64,000 nucleotides of DNA from Trogon surrucura (taxonomy: Eukaryota > Chordata > Aves > Trogoniformes > Trogonidae): the NCBI GenBank assembly GCA_020746105.1, contig CM036632.1, positions 3,038,001 through 3,102,000 of the forward strand. Direction: 5' to 3'. Of this stretch, positions 14,181 to 24,607 are shown piece by piece. Made by a program: the position numbers and the translations under genes. The notes below the pieces were generated by a model. That model ran no database searches. It worked only from the letters and a program-made list of their open reading frames with translations, and was not told the DNA's origin. How positions within the stretch are numbered: the stretch's first letter is position 1; each line of letters starts with the position of its first letter.

Positions 14181-14217
14181 AAAGGAGACGAGCTGGAAGA
14201 AGGAGTGACCAGCGAAG
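14181..14217 (+). CDS. TOM1L2: TOM1L2 short coding exon (KGDELEEGVTSE)
   Basis: This 37-nt exon has acceptor GATTGCAG at 14180 and donor GTAAGC at 14218. It reads KGDELEEGVTSE plus one base that completes a Glu codon in the last exon. In TOM1-family proteins this acidic stretch continues the myosin VI-binding tail and leads into the conserved [14 protein letters not shown] helix. The phase agrees with both neighbouring exons. Confidence 0.92.
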
Positions 14218-14752
14218 GTAAGCAGAGATGCCTGTGGCTACGAGCCATTCTCGGGTTAGTGCGCGGACTGAACGATCTGCTGTGATCCCTGCTGACATCC
14301 TGACTTCTCCCAGCCTGGTGTTCCCCAGCAAATGCAGGAGGAGAGCATTTCGGAGCAAAAAGTTCATATTCATGGTGTGAGGAGCCCTCCCGGCTGTTCG
14401 GTGCTTTCCTGCCACATCTTCCGTGGCTGTGTGCCGCATTCATGCCAGCAGGAATGTGTCCCCAAGCTGCTCAGCCCTTTGGAATGACGTTTCCCGGCTT
14501 CTGTCGCAGCCGATGGCACGCCGTGGGTTTGATTCCCTCGGCTGCCTGAGCTCGGGTGTCTCACAGGGCTTCTATGCCCTTCCCTGAGGAAGTCGGGCTC
14601 TACAAGTGCGTGTACCTGCAAGCACAGCTCCTAGGGATGCCAGGCACTGGAATTTCAGACCCTGCTAACCTGTCCCCAGGGCTAAACGTGCAGCCCCAGT
14701 TCTTACACGTCTTCCTTCTGTGTTTCTTTTTTTTTTTTTTTCTGCGTTGCAG
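14218..14752 (+). other. TOM1L2: TOM1L2 last intron
   Basis: This 535-bp intron ends in a long T-run followed by CTGCGTTGCAG, a strong polypyrimidine acceptor. Nothing else is recognisable. Confidence 0.75.
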
Positions 14753-14901
14753 AGTTTGACAAATTTTTAGAAGAGCGAGCCAAAGCGGCGGAGATGGTTC
14801 CCAACCTGCCATCCCCTCCCCTGGAAGCCCCCACCCCTCCGACAAATCCTTCCGGCAGGAAAAAGCAGGAGCGCTCGGAGGATGCCCTCTTTGCACTGTG
14901 A
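14753..14901 (+). CDS. TOM1L2: TOM1L2 last coding exon with stop codon
   Basis: The acceptor is GTTGCAG at 14752. The exon completes Glu and reads [20 protein letters not shown], then a Pro-rich stretch with [15 protein letters not shown] and TGA at 14899-14901. The [16 protein letters not shown] helix and the SEDALFAL terminus are diagnostic for TOM1L2 rather than TOM1 or TOM1L1, as I recall the family. Together with the three exons upstream it gives an uninterrupted C-terminal tail in which all splice phases agree. Confidence 0.95.
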
Positions 14902-17900
14902 AGATCGCTCGTAGCCGCCCTCCCGCCCCTGTGCTCCGCAGGCGAACGTCTCTGTGCGGCCACTTTGTCCTCCCACAGTACTCGGCTAACGATGACCCCC
15001 TTCCTCCCCTCCCCGATTTCATAGATTGCTTCTCCTTCCCCCCGCCAGCCCTTCCCCAAACAATCCACCCCCGTGACTCTTTCTATTTAAGTCCAACACT
15101 ATTCCTGCCAGACCACCGTCCTCCAGCGCTCGCTCGCTTAATCCCCTCCTTCCTATCCCAGCTGCACAAAACCAGCTCTTGATGCTGAAAAACCCCTTTA
15201 GAATGCGTGAGTACGTCACACTGTGTGGAAACAAAAGCCCAGAGGGGAGAGAGCAGCCTTGCCCTTCAATTTGTGTAGGGATCATCCTCTTCCGTAGGCA
15301 GGTCCTGCCAAATAGACTGCTCTGTCGATCAGCATGTAATTGACTGAGCTGGAATGTTCAGGAGGAGCGTGTCTTTATTTTTAGATAAAATGTTAATGTA
15401 TTGGCTTTCGTGTCGGATTCGACAGCAAGGAACAACTGTTCCCCTTTCAACATGCGCTTCACAAGTTGAAATCCTTTACTCTCCCCCTCACACATCTCTC
15501 GGTACCATATGGTGGTCGCTTTTCCCCCACTTTGTGCGGCGCTTCGTATTCTAAAATCTCACAGGGTATTTTTTTCCTTGTGTTTTATCTGGGCTCGCTC
15601 TAATTTGAAAGCAGTCTGTTGGCCGTGTCCGGTAGCTCTGGCACTTGACGAGGATGAAAACCGCTGAGCTAAAGGGATGCTGTAACGTTAGCGCATGCAG
15701 CATTTTGCTCTTTGGGAGAGCATTCTCACACGAGGATCTTTTCTGGTGTGTTTGCCTTTTAAAATAGCTGGGTTATTTTTTCCTTTACCTTAGATTCCTT
15801 CCTCAGAGCCTGTAGAGCTCTGCGTTTGTTGTAAAGAACATCCAGGCAGATGGATGGGACTTGCTTATGGACCGGGTGTGAGCTGAGGTTCCTCGGATTC
15901 CCTGCCGTGCCTGGAAGGATAGGCGTGCTGGTTCTTGGTGGTAGGTAGGAGGAAAAGAGGCAAACTCATGCAGGGAGATGGTTACTGTGGAGGGATTAGC
16001 CCTGCCTGCCTGTGCTGGAGGTGAAACTCCTCATTTCCTCCTACGTCTGGGCCTGAGCAAGTGCTGGATGGTTGTGACTGGGCCATTTGTAATTTTTGGA
16101 GCATCCTTTGATACCTCTGCCCCTTTATTAACTCCTGGCTCCTCCGGGGCTGCAGCCTCCCTCCTGCCTGTGTGATCAAGCATATTCCCTCGCTTGTCAG
16201 GAGGCACGGCCAAGAGTGCTGCTCCTCCCGGAGCCGCCAGAAGGGATTCCAGCCCCTGGGCTTGCTTTGCTGGGCTGACGAGCAGAGCTGGAGCTGGCAG
16301 CTTTGGCCATCGCCGCGTCTCCCGGCGTGTTCCTTGGTCGGAAGCCAGTAGTGCAAGATGGCAGGATCAAAGAGGGAGCTGAGCGCTGCGTGGCAGGGAG
16401 AGTCTCCTCTCCTGGCAGAGAGGTGCTTTTATCAGATGAACGCCCATGTAGGCAGCAGCTCTCCAGCCCCTCTTCCTCAGGGCGCTCGTTGGCTTAGGCA
16501 GCCAGCCGCTTCGATCCAACTTGGCACATCTGAGCTTCCCGGGATGTTGATGTGTGTCGAACTCTCTCAGAAGTTGTTCTAGACCAAGAAGCTGTGCTAT
16601 AAACAACTGATGTGGAAGTGACAGAAGCTTCTATCTGAGCGTAGCTACTTCAGCTCGTAACCTACTCTAGGGTACGCCGCGTCTTGGCAGGTTGTGGCGC
16701 ATAAAACCTTTGACCGAACGGCCGGATCGCAGCGCTGATGGTCTTTGAGAGCAATCACGTTATCTTTGGAGGGAAGCGTTGTTTGCTGCAGGATTTCCAG
16801 ACTGTCCCAGGTCAGGTGTCGCTCTGTGGTGTCCCTGCTCATCTCCTCCTCTGTCCTGCCCTGCCTGCATCCTCCTCCAGGATCCCTCCGTGTGTAGCTG
16901 GGCCCAGGCCAGGCTGCCCTCCCACCCCTCTCCCGGCGCTGCCTTGGCCCCTCATCACTGCTCCGTAGCTCACAGCCCCCTGTCAGCTCCGCAGTGGGGA
17001 AATCAGTGTAAGGACAGAGACAGCTTGAGGATCAAGCTGCCTCTTCTTCCCCTTCACTGGCCTTCTCCCCTGTGGAAGCCCTTCTGCATGGGTCTGCAGA
17101 GGGTTTCTCTCCGTTTCATCTTCTCTGTGGCTAATGGAAAGTGCCAGGACAGTCTGCCTCGGTCGCGTGGATGCGCTGCTGCTCTCGCCCGCTGCCCTTG
17201 CTGTCTAACGCAAGGTGAGCCCGATGCTCAGGGCCTGGCTGCCAGACACCTCGCTGCCAGCTCCCGCCAGACCCTGCCTTGCCGCAACACGTCAGATGTG
17301 GCCACCGGCTCCCAGAAACCTGTGGAAACTTCTGTTGTGACACTGATTTGATTTCAGGCGGTGTCTGGTGATCGCCTGAGCGGTCTTGCCGGCACAGAAT
17401 GAATTGTTGGTATTCCTGTCGATGCAAAAAGCTCCGTGGGCGTTTTAAATGTGTATTTTCTCTTCTAAATCCTTGAAACACATTGACCCTGTAAATGGCC
17501 ACATCAGGTGATTCTAAGCATGTTAATCCAGCTTCCCTGCCAAGCCGGAGGAGATAATCGCATTGCTCAAGCATGGGAACATTGTCAAGTGATGCTGAGT
17601 GGCAAGGATATCACCAGCGCTGTCACCGGGCCCCCCTGCAGAGTCCCACCGCTGCGGATTTGCTGGCACTTCTTCCCCCACTCCTAAGCAAGAGGGGGAG
17701 GTGGGCTCTGTGCTGTTAACGCTGCTTCTTTCTGTCACGCTAAACCTGCCCTGGGACTTCCAAGTTGTCACTTCAGAGAGAATCTGGTCCCTTTCTGGAA
17801 GATCTTGCAGAGCTGTCAATGACTGCTCCCTCCAACCGGGGAGGGAAAGAGCTGGGATGAGAGAGGGCTGGGGCTGAGGGGACATGAGGAGCATGTGTTG

Positions 17901-20337
17901 GCCCAGCTGCTGCATTTGCAACCTCAGGCTCTCCGCAGTCCTCACTGACACCCCCGTGTTACCCGCTGGAAGGCAAGGGCACGGTTTGGAGGGGCTGGCA
18001 GGTCCCTCCACAAGCAGCGGCGTTGCTGGAAGCCATCCCTGGGAGGCGTGTGCGCAGCCTGGCGCTGAGAAAGCGTCCTCGTGGTGGGACCCTCGATGGG
18101 TCTGTTTGGAGCCCAGACCCATCAGACCTGGCTCTCACAGGGCTAGAAGCACCAGAGGGGACAGAGCACGCAGCGGAACAGGTGGTTTAGCCCAAACCTT
18201 CTTTAACAAATGTAAGAGCTACGCTAGAGCTTCCCTAATGTCCTGTATCAGGATCTCTCACCTTCCCCGTCCTCTTGTGGTCTGCAGAAAACCTGAGCGG
18301 TGGAAACTGTTAGAGGGAAAGGGAAGGGGTTTTTCGCTTCAGAAGACCGACCTCTCGATTTGTCCTCCCTTCGCTTTCACTCTTAAGTGCTCCCTCTGTG
18401 CAAGTGGGCGGAGGACTCGGGTGGCTCCGACGCTTGCAAGAAGAGGGACGGAGCTGCAGCCTGATCCACTTTCCATTAGAAATAATGTCCCGACGCTTTC
18501 TAGGCATATTAGGAATCACAGCTTGACACTCAATGACACTAAATTATTATTGGGGTCCTTTGTACGTTCTAATCATACCCTATTCTAGGTTAAAATATTT
18601 ATTTTGTCAATATATTTTCTTTTCCAGTGTGTTTTTTTAACGTCTTCGGTTAATCCTTCATGTGCTGAGATGTAAGAAATGAATGGTTTCTATTTAAACG
18701 TGTCCTTTCAGGTTTTTTAATTGTTACGTGTAGATTTCAGCGGCATCTTTGGCAGGTGTAATAGATAACAATGTGCTGTACAGATGTTTAGGGTGTTCAA
18801 TATGTAGGTAAGGCTCACAAGGAGAGTTGCTCATAAAAACGTAGCACGGTGTCTTTTAAAGGGAACAGCATAAATGCAGAGACTGGTCCTTACTGGGACC
18901 CTCACGTAGCCTCCAACATACCTTTCCCCTTCCGAATATCACCCCCTCCATCTCCGAAATGTGCTGATAAATCCACTCCGCCGTTTCCAGGGCTCTTTTT
19001 TACATCTCCGAGCTGAAGAAGGATTTTAGTGTGTTGGGGGGTGATGTTCCTTCGTTTGACTTCGTTTGGTTTTTTGGTTTTTTTTTTGTAACTGGGATCC
19101 TGTTTCCGCTTTTAAATGGAGGGCTCGGCAGAGCTGGCTGTGGTGGCGAGATGTTTCCCTCCAGTGGTGGAAGAACAGATCCGGGCGGTGGTTTCACACC
19201 CCGGGCAGCGGGTGATGGACCCCTCCATGAGCAGGAGCTGGGCCAGCATCCCCCCCGGGCAGCCCGGCCGACACAGCCCTGTTGCTCTCCATTCAATGCT
19301 CTCCTCCTTTCCCCCGCGAGAACAGGACATGCGGACCGAGAGAGTGGCATTTTCCACACTTTTTTCATCCGATGAGGTGTCAAAGCCTCTTGCAGCTGCC
19401 GAGCGGGAACCGCTTTGTGCTATCTCCATCCCCAGGCCAGCCTCACCCGACTCAGTGGATGTTTACCTCCCAAACGCTAACCGCAAGGCTTGCGGAGGCT
19501 AACCTGGAAAAAACCAGCTCAGGACGGATATTTTTATGGAAATAATGAAACAGGCAACCGGTGAGTGGATTTATTTACCTTGGAGGTAACCCTTCAGCTG
19601 CTGGGGGCACCCGCGTGCCCCCCAGCAGAGGAGAAGAGGCAGGAATCCCCTCACCAGGCACCCAGAGGCGTTGCTGGTGCCCACGCAGCCCCTTCCACTC
19701 ATCCCTCCCAGACTGCAGCCTCCGGAATGGACTGCTCCTGCCCGCTCCATCCCCGGGCTGCCGGTCCCAAGCCACCCCACACCCGGCTCCAGGTTGCTTC
19801 TCCATCCCGGAGCGAGGAGAAGTTGCATTTCCCCGAGAGCCCGCTGGCTTGTGAGCGGCGCCGAGCTCCGGCGCTGGTTCTCTTTAGCCCCTGGCAAACC
19901 CACGCCCAACTTCCCACCCTGCTCTTGTGTTTTTATGAGTACGAGCTCCTCATTCTGTACATGTTATTATGAGCTGTCGTTAACCCTACAAACGTAACCT
20001 GTGTGATAGCTTCTCTGTATATTACAGCTGTAGGCTTTCCAGATAAAAGTGGATAATATTTATTTACTGAAGATACTGGATATTTTTTTGTTTGGGAATG
20101 GGGCAGGGGGAGAAGGGGGACGCAACTGTTTAAAAGAGGTTGACTATGTAAAGAGAAACAAAACACACAAAAAGCAAAGAAACCCAACACTAAAACATTG
20201 CTGTATCCACATAGAAATCGTTTACGTTAAGGACCATACAACTGTATTAATCTGCCATTGTTTAACTTGCTCCAGAAATCATCTCTACTTTGGTTCCTGC
20301 ATGTGAGATACTCCAATAAAAACACTACTAGTGCGAC
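14902..20337 (+). other. TOM1L2: TOM1L2 3'UTR, about 5.4 kb (inferred)
   Basis: No AATAAA occurs on the plus strand between the stop codon and 20315, and nothing resembles a coding exon. AT-rich blocks at 18.48-18.90 kb and 19.93-20.33 kb, with ATTTATTTA-type AU-rich elements near 20.06 kb, look like untranslated mRNA. The extent is inference. Shorter isoforms using variant signals are possible. Confidence 0.6.
20315..20320 (+). terminator. TOM1L2: TOM1L2 poly(A) signal AATAAA
   Basis: The sequence CTCCAATAAAAACAC is followed within 20-70 bases by GT-rich DNA (GGGTGGTGTCTCG), as expected of a cleavage and polyadenylation site. It is the first canonical signal after the TOM1L2 stop codon. Composition turns GC-rich right after it. 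Confidence 0.7.
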
Positions 20338-23300
20338 CTGGAGGAGGGTATCCGTCTGTCTCTCGGGTGGTGTCTCGCTCCCCTCCGCTGCCCGGCCCCA
20401 CGCGTGGTGCGAGCGAGCGTGCGAGACACGCGCGGTCAGCGGCTGCCGTTGGGCGCCCGTCAGGTGTCAAAACACGGCGCAGGCTTTCGGGAGTCCTTGG
20501 TTGCCTCCAAATGACAGAGGCCTGGCTGTTCTCAGCAGGAGAAGGGGTTGTCCCTGGTAGGAGATGCTCTTTGTGTCTTCCCGTGGGTCTGGCTGTGCAC
20601 GGCAGTGTGTTGGCACTGCTGGTAAATTCATTCTTCGTTGAATCTTTGGCAAATCTTCCGTGGCTGATGTCACACGGACATGCAGGTGACAGCCTCGGTG
20701 CTCGGTGGGACACGTGCCCGCCTTGCAAGGCTTGCCAGATGGTTCTCAGGGGGTAACTTGGGATCACCTGCTTTGGGGACCTAAAAAGCAACGGGTAAGG
20801 AGCTGTCGTGCCCGGCAACACAGGTGATGCTCCCGGCCCATGTGATGGGTGACTTCCTGCCTCGTCGGCCAGGAATTTTTTCCAACGCCCTAATTTATGA
20901 TATGGGCAGAGGAGAAGAAAGAGCAGCCATCTAGGAACACTGGAGGAGCGACACAGCGTCGCCTCAGTGAACCTCCGTCAGGCACACGAAGCTCAAAACT
21001 AATACCCTGTGGTTTAAAAGCTGCTTCGGGGAAGGGGGGTGTGTGCGTGGAACAGCTTGAAAGATGAGTTTCTCCTCCTTGTAGCTGCAGATTAGCATGT
21101 GCTAAATCCAGCTCTGCCCTGGCTTGTTTACCATCGCGCTGATCATGCGCCTGACTCCGCGTCGGACATATTCCGGTAGGTTCAGGGCCTGGCTCTGCTG
21201 AGAAAGGTGGGGAGCTGCTGCTGCCCTGACAGAGCAGAAATCGCACAAAAAGCACCAGGTTGTAAAGTTCCAGCGCTGGGCAGGGGGAAAGCTGCCAGAG
21301 CGGGGGAAAGCTGCCTTCCCCGGGGGGCTGAACCGCGCCACCTCCTGCAGCTGAAGATCCCTCAAGCCCCAAATTCTGTCTCCGTCAGGGGCTAAAGGGA
21401 AGGATGTAAGAGCAAGGCAAGCACATGGGGACATCTGGGGTGTGTGTGCCTCTGGTGGCACCTGACCCCATCCCGAGCACGGCTTCCCCTGCGTTTGGAA
21501 ATCCTGATGGGCTTCACGTCTCCAAACCCACCTGGGTCCTGGCAGACACCGTGCGAGCTCCTGGCGTGGGCTGGGGGCTTCCACAGATCCCTGCCCTCCA
21601 CCCCGGCACGGAGCACAGGGCAGAGCCAGGCACTGGGCTGAGCTTTTGGCTTCGTCCGTGTCGCTGCTTTTCAGCATTGGGCACCGAGTTTGGATCCCAG
21701 CACGGATGGGAAGTGATCACACGTGCGTTCGCCTTTTCCCATTTCCCCTCGGGGTAAATAAACCCGGGGTGTGTTTACCCAAACCATGGCTCAGGAAGGG
21801 ATAGTTGACAAAGCAAGAGTGACAGGTAGTGAAGGAGAGAAGAGGCTCTGAATGTGTTTGCGACAAGAATTAATGATTAACGCCACGCTCTGCCGTAGCA
21901 AAACAAACCCCCTGGAGCACGAGGGATGCTGAGGGCTGGGAGTGGAGCACGTCACCGAAGCCCTGGGCAGGCAGGGCTGCTTCCAGCACAGGGTTAAGGT
22001 GTGCTGACAGGTGGCAAACATCCTGGGGAGCTGGGGATTTGGGGGGAGTGAAGGGAGCAGTGGGATGGGGGATGCTCCACACAGGGTGCCTGCAGGCTCT
22101 GCAGCTGAAGCGCAGCACGTCCCGGAGCTTGTCGCCACCGGCAGCGCGACTCAGGACGATGCTCCACGCCGCCGGTGACCCCACGTAAGCCCGGCCGGCT
22201 CGGTGGCCAGAACCCAACCGTTTTGGGGTCGGTTTGTTTTCTGTCTCGTCCCTGCGGTTTCCTCCTAAGCCTGCGCTCAGGAAAAACGTCTCAGTGACTC
22301 CGGAGCAACCACGTGGCCCCGCCGCCATCCCCGCAGGACCGACATGATGTAATCGCGGGCCCTGAGCCGTGATGCAGAATCACTCCACTCCGGGCCGCCG
22401 CGCTCATTGGCTGCGTGGCCCTGGTCCTACGGGCGGGGTTTTCCCTACCCCGCAACCAAGCTTACCCCGGGGAGCCCCACCCCGCACGGCATCCATCGGC
22501 CTCCAAAACCCACCCCACCGGCCCACTGAGCTGCCGGCGTGCTTAATTCTTCTTCACTGGTGCACAGAGGATACTGCTCGTTTGGTTTGGTTCTCGCAAA
22601 GGAGGGGAAAAGCAGCATGTGGGGGTCCCTGGGTTGCACGGATCCTCTGGCTCGGGGGAAAGCTTGGGGTTGAGGAAGGGTCCCTGCAAAATCTGGCTTT
22701 GCTGGCAGCTTGTGCAAAAATAAAGCTGTGTTTACGTGTGTGATTTTTTCCCCTCCTCCATGTCTCACGGAGAAGGCTGCACCCCAGGTCCTGCATGGAT
22801 TGTTAAAGGTGCGAGACCCTCACGTTCGTGTAATGCTGCCCTAAAGCCTCACGGGGCCATGGTACATCCATGTCCCCAGCCCTGGAAACCTGCCCTCTCC
22901 TCCCGCAGCACACAAACCTCAGCAAGGGCTGGCCTGAAAGTGCAGGGAAACCTCCCCCTGCCACGGAGTCCGGCTTCTCCTTGGTGACCCGAATAAAAAT
23001 GGGAGGGGGAAGCACACACTCCCTCTGCACGCCCCATGGCCGGTTGTGGACCTCTTGAGGGTTTTGGTTATTTTGGGTGAGAGATGTCCAAGTGGCTGCC
23101 AGGGACCTGCGTGTGGGTGATGCTGCCGTTGGCGCAGAGCTGAGCCAGGACTCCCTGGGCTCGTCCCCAGCTTGGGCACAGGTTAATGTCCCCAGTGTGA
23201 GGTGGCTCGAGTCGGGGTGAGAGTGCAAAGGGGACTGTCGGGGCTGTGCACCCACGGCTCTGCCACCCACCCCGTGCATGCCTGGAGTGCTCTGTTGGTC

Positions 23301-24240
23301 CCCAGCGAGCTCTGTGTCACACCAGGGTGCCCCGTGCAGGGAACCCCCATATTGCACAGGGGTGCCCGCTGTGTCACCACGTGGGAGCCAGTGAGGCTGG
23401 CGGGGATAGGTTTTTATGGTGCAGGTTTAACTAATTCACATGTAGCCTCCAATCATACTTGGTGGCGCAGAAGAGGAGTGGACATGCTTTCAGGGGGCTG
23501 ATGTTCTGCACATTTTCTTTTCCTAAGTTATTCCCAGCAGTAAGACAAACCACACTGAAGGGCACAGCAACATGGGCTCACCTCGGTGTGAGACCCCCCC
23601 CACCAACACCCAACCCGGGGCTGATCCCAATGGCACCAGCAGTTTTCCTGGTTCCCACAGCTCACAGCACCCAGCTGGGGCTCACAGGGCAGCATCAGCA
23701 TCCCCTAACCAGCCCCACAGGAGCTTCTCCTATCCTGGGCCATACTCTGGTCAGGCAGCGGTGCTGGGATGGGCTCCGGACCCCAGAGCTGGGAGGGGGA
23801 AGGCAGATGTCCTCAGCCTTCACCTGCACCAGGAGCCTCAAGAGGGGACGTGGTGGCCCAAGCTCACCCTGGCACGTGGCCTCCACGAGGTGCAGGAGGT
23901 TTCTGCAGCCCCGGCCACCACCTTCTCCCCAGGCTGGCCCTCCTGCCTGCTCCCACGCGTGCCCCGATCCGGGGCTAAGTAGTATTTAATACCCAGCCCA
24001 GGTATTTAGAGCCCAGCCCAGGGATTCGGTGCCTGTCTCCAGGGCTCCGTGACTGTCCCACGGGCTCGGTTCCTGTCCCAAGGGCTCCGCGACTTCCCCA
24101 GGGCACTGCTGCCCGGCTCAGCGGCTCCAGCCCGCCTTGCTCCCCGCGCCGCTGCCGGTGCACCACCTCCTGCCCGCTGCTCCCGGCAGTCGCTCCCCGG
24201 TTCTGCCAGGGGGTCCCTGCCCGGTGTTCCCGGGGGTCCC
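20338..24240. other. TOM1L2-SREBF1 intergenic region
   Basis: No gene can be supported in these 3.9 kb. It is GC-rich with many chance open frames. An inverted CCAAT box (22406-22410) lies about 20 bases before a GC box, and an AATAAA at 22719 is followed by T-rich sequence, so a short non-coding transcript is conceivable. Near 24.0-24.1 kb a phrase of the type CCAGGGCTCCGTGACTGTCCC is repeated degenerately, a weak minisatellite. Confidence 0.5.
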
Positions 24241-24501
24241 AGCCCGGTGCGGCGGGGCGGGGAGGCGGTGGCGGGGCGGGCCGCGGCGGCGGATCCGCCT
24301 CCCTCCCTCCCTCCCTCCCTCGTCTCCCTCCCCCTTCTCCCGCTTCTCCCTCCCCTGCCCGGTAGCAGGTCTGGGCACGGTTCGCGGGAGCAACTTGGCG
24401 GCTCGTCCCCCTGTTCCCCCTCTCTGCCCGCGGCCATGGCGGGCGGGCAGCTCCGCCGTTCCTAGAGCCGCCGCCGCCGCCGCAGCCCCGGAGCCGCCGG
24501 G
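24241..24501 (+). promoter_or_regulatory. SREBF1: SREBP-1a CpG-island promoter and 5'UTR
   Basis: A dense CpG block carries several GGGCGGGG-type Sp1 sites (about 24250-24290), a CTCC tetranucleotide run (about 24298-24325) and no TATA box. It lies directly before exon 1a. Constitutive, Sp1-driven TATA-less transcription is typical of the SREBP-1a promoter in mammals. The start site itself cannot be placed from sequence. Confidence 0.7.
24436..24465 (+). other. Short upstream ORF in the SREBP-1a 5'UTR
   Basis: An ATG in near-ideal context (GGCCATGG) opens the nine-codon frame MAGGQLRRS and stops at TAG 24463-24465, 36 bases before the SREBP-1a ATG. If the transcript starts upstream of it, ribosomes would have to reinitiate or leak past. 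The frame is certain; its use is inferred. Confidence 0.5.
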
Positions 24502-24607
24502 ATGAGCGTCCTCGCCTTCGACGACGCGGCCCTGGAGGGGCTGGCACCGTCCCTCGGCCTCTCCGGGGCCAGCGACATCGACACGGCCCTGCTCAGCGAC
24601 ATCGACG
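24502..24607 (+). CDS. SREBF1: SREBF1 exon 1a (SREBP-1a N terminus)
   Basis: The frame starts [20 protein letters not shown] and continues to [11 protein letters not shown], ending at donor GTGCGT (24608). The acidic, hydrophobic AALE...D.D.ALL.DI pattern matches the mammalian 1a activation domain, which recruits CBP/p300 and Mediator. The exon ends one base into the Asp codon finished by exon 2, the same phase as exon 1c. The ATG has a G at -3 and is the first in-frame start after the stop of the upstream ORF. Confidence 0.9.

Noticed and set aside
22400..22730. Inverted CCAAT, GC box and downstream AATAAA suggesting a small gene
   Set aside because: No coding or splice signal between them. 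Such motif pairs are common in GC-rich DNA.
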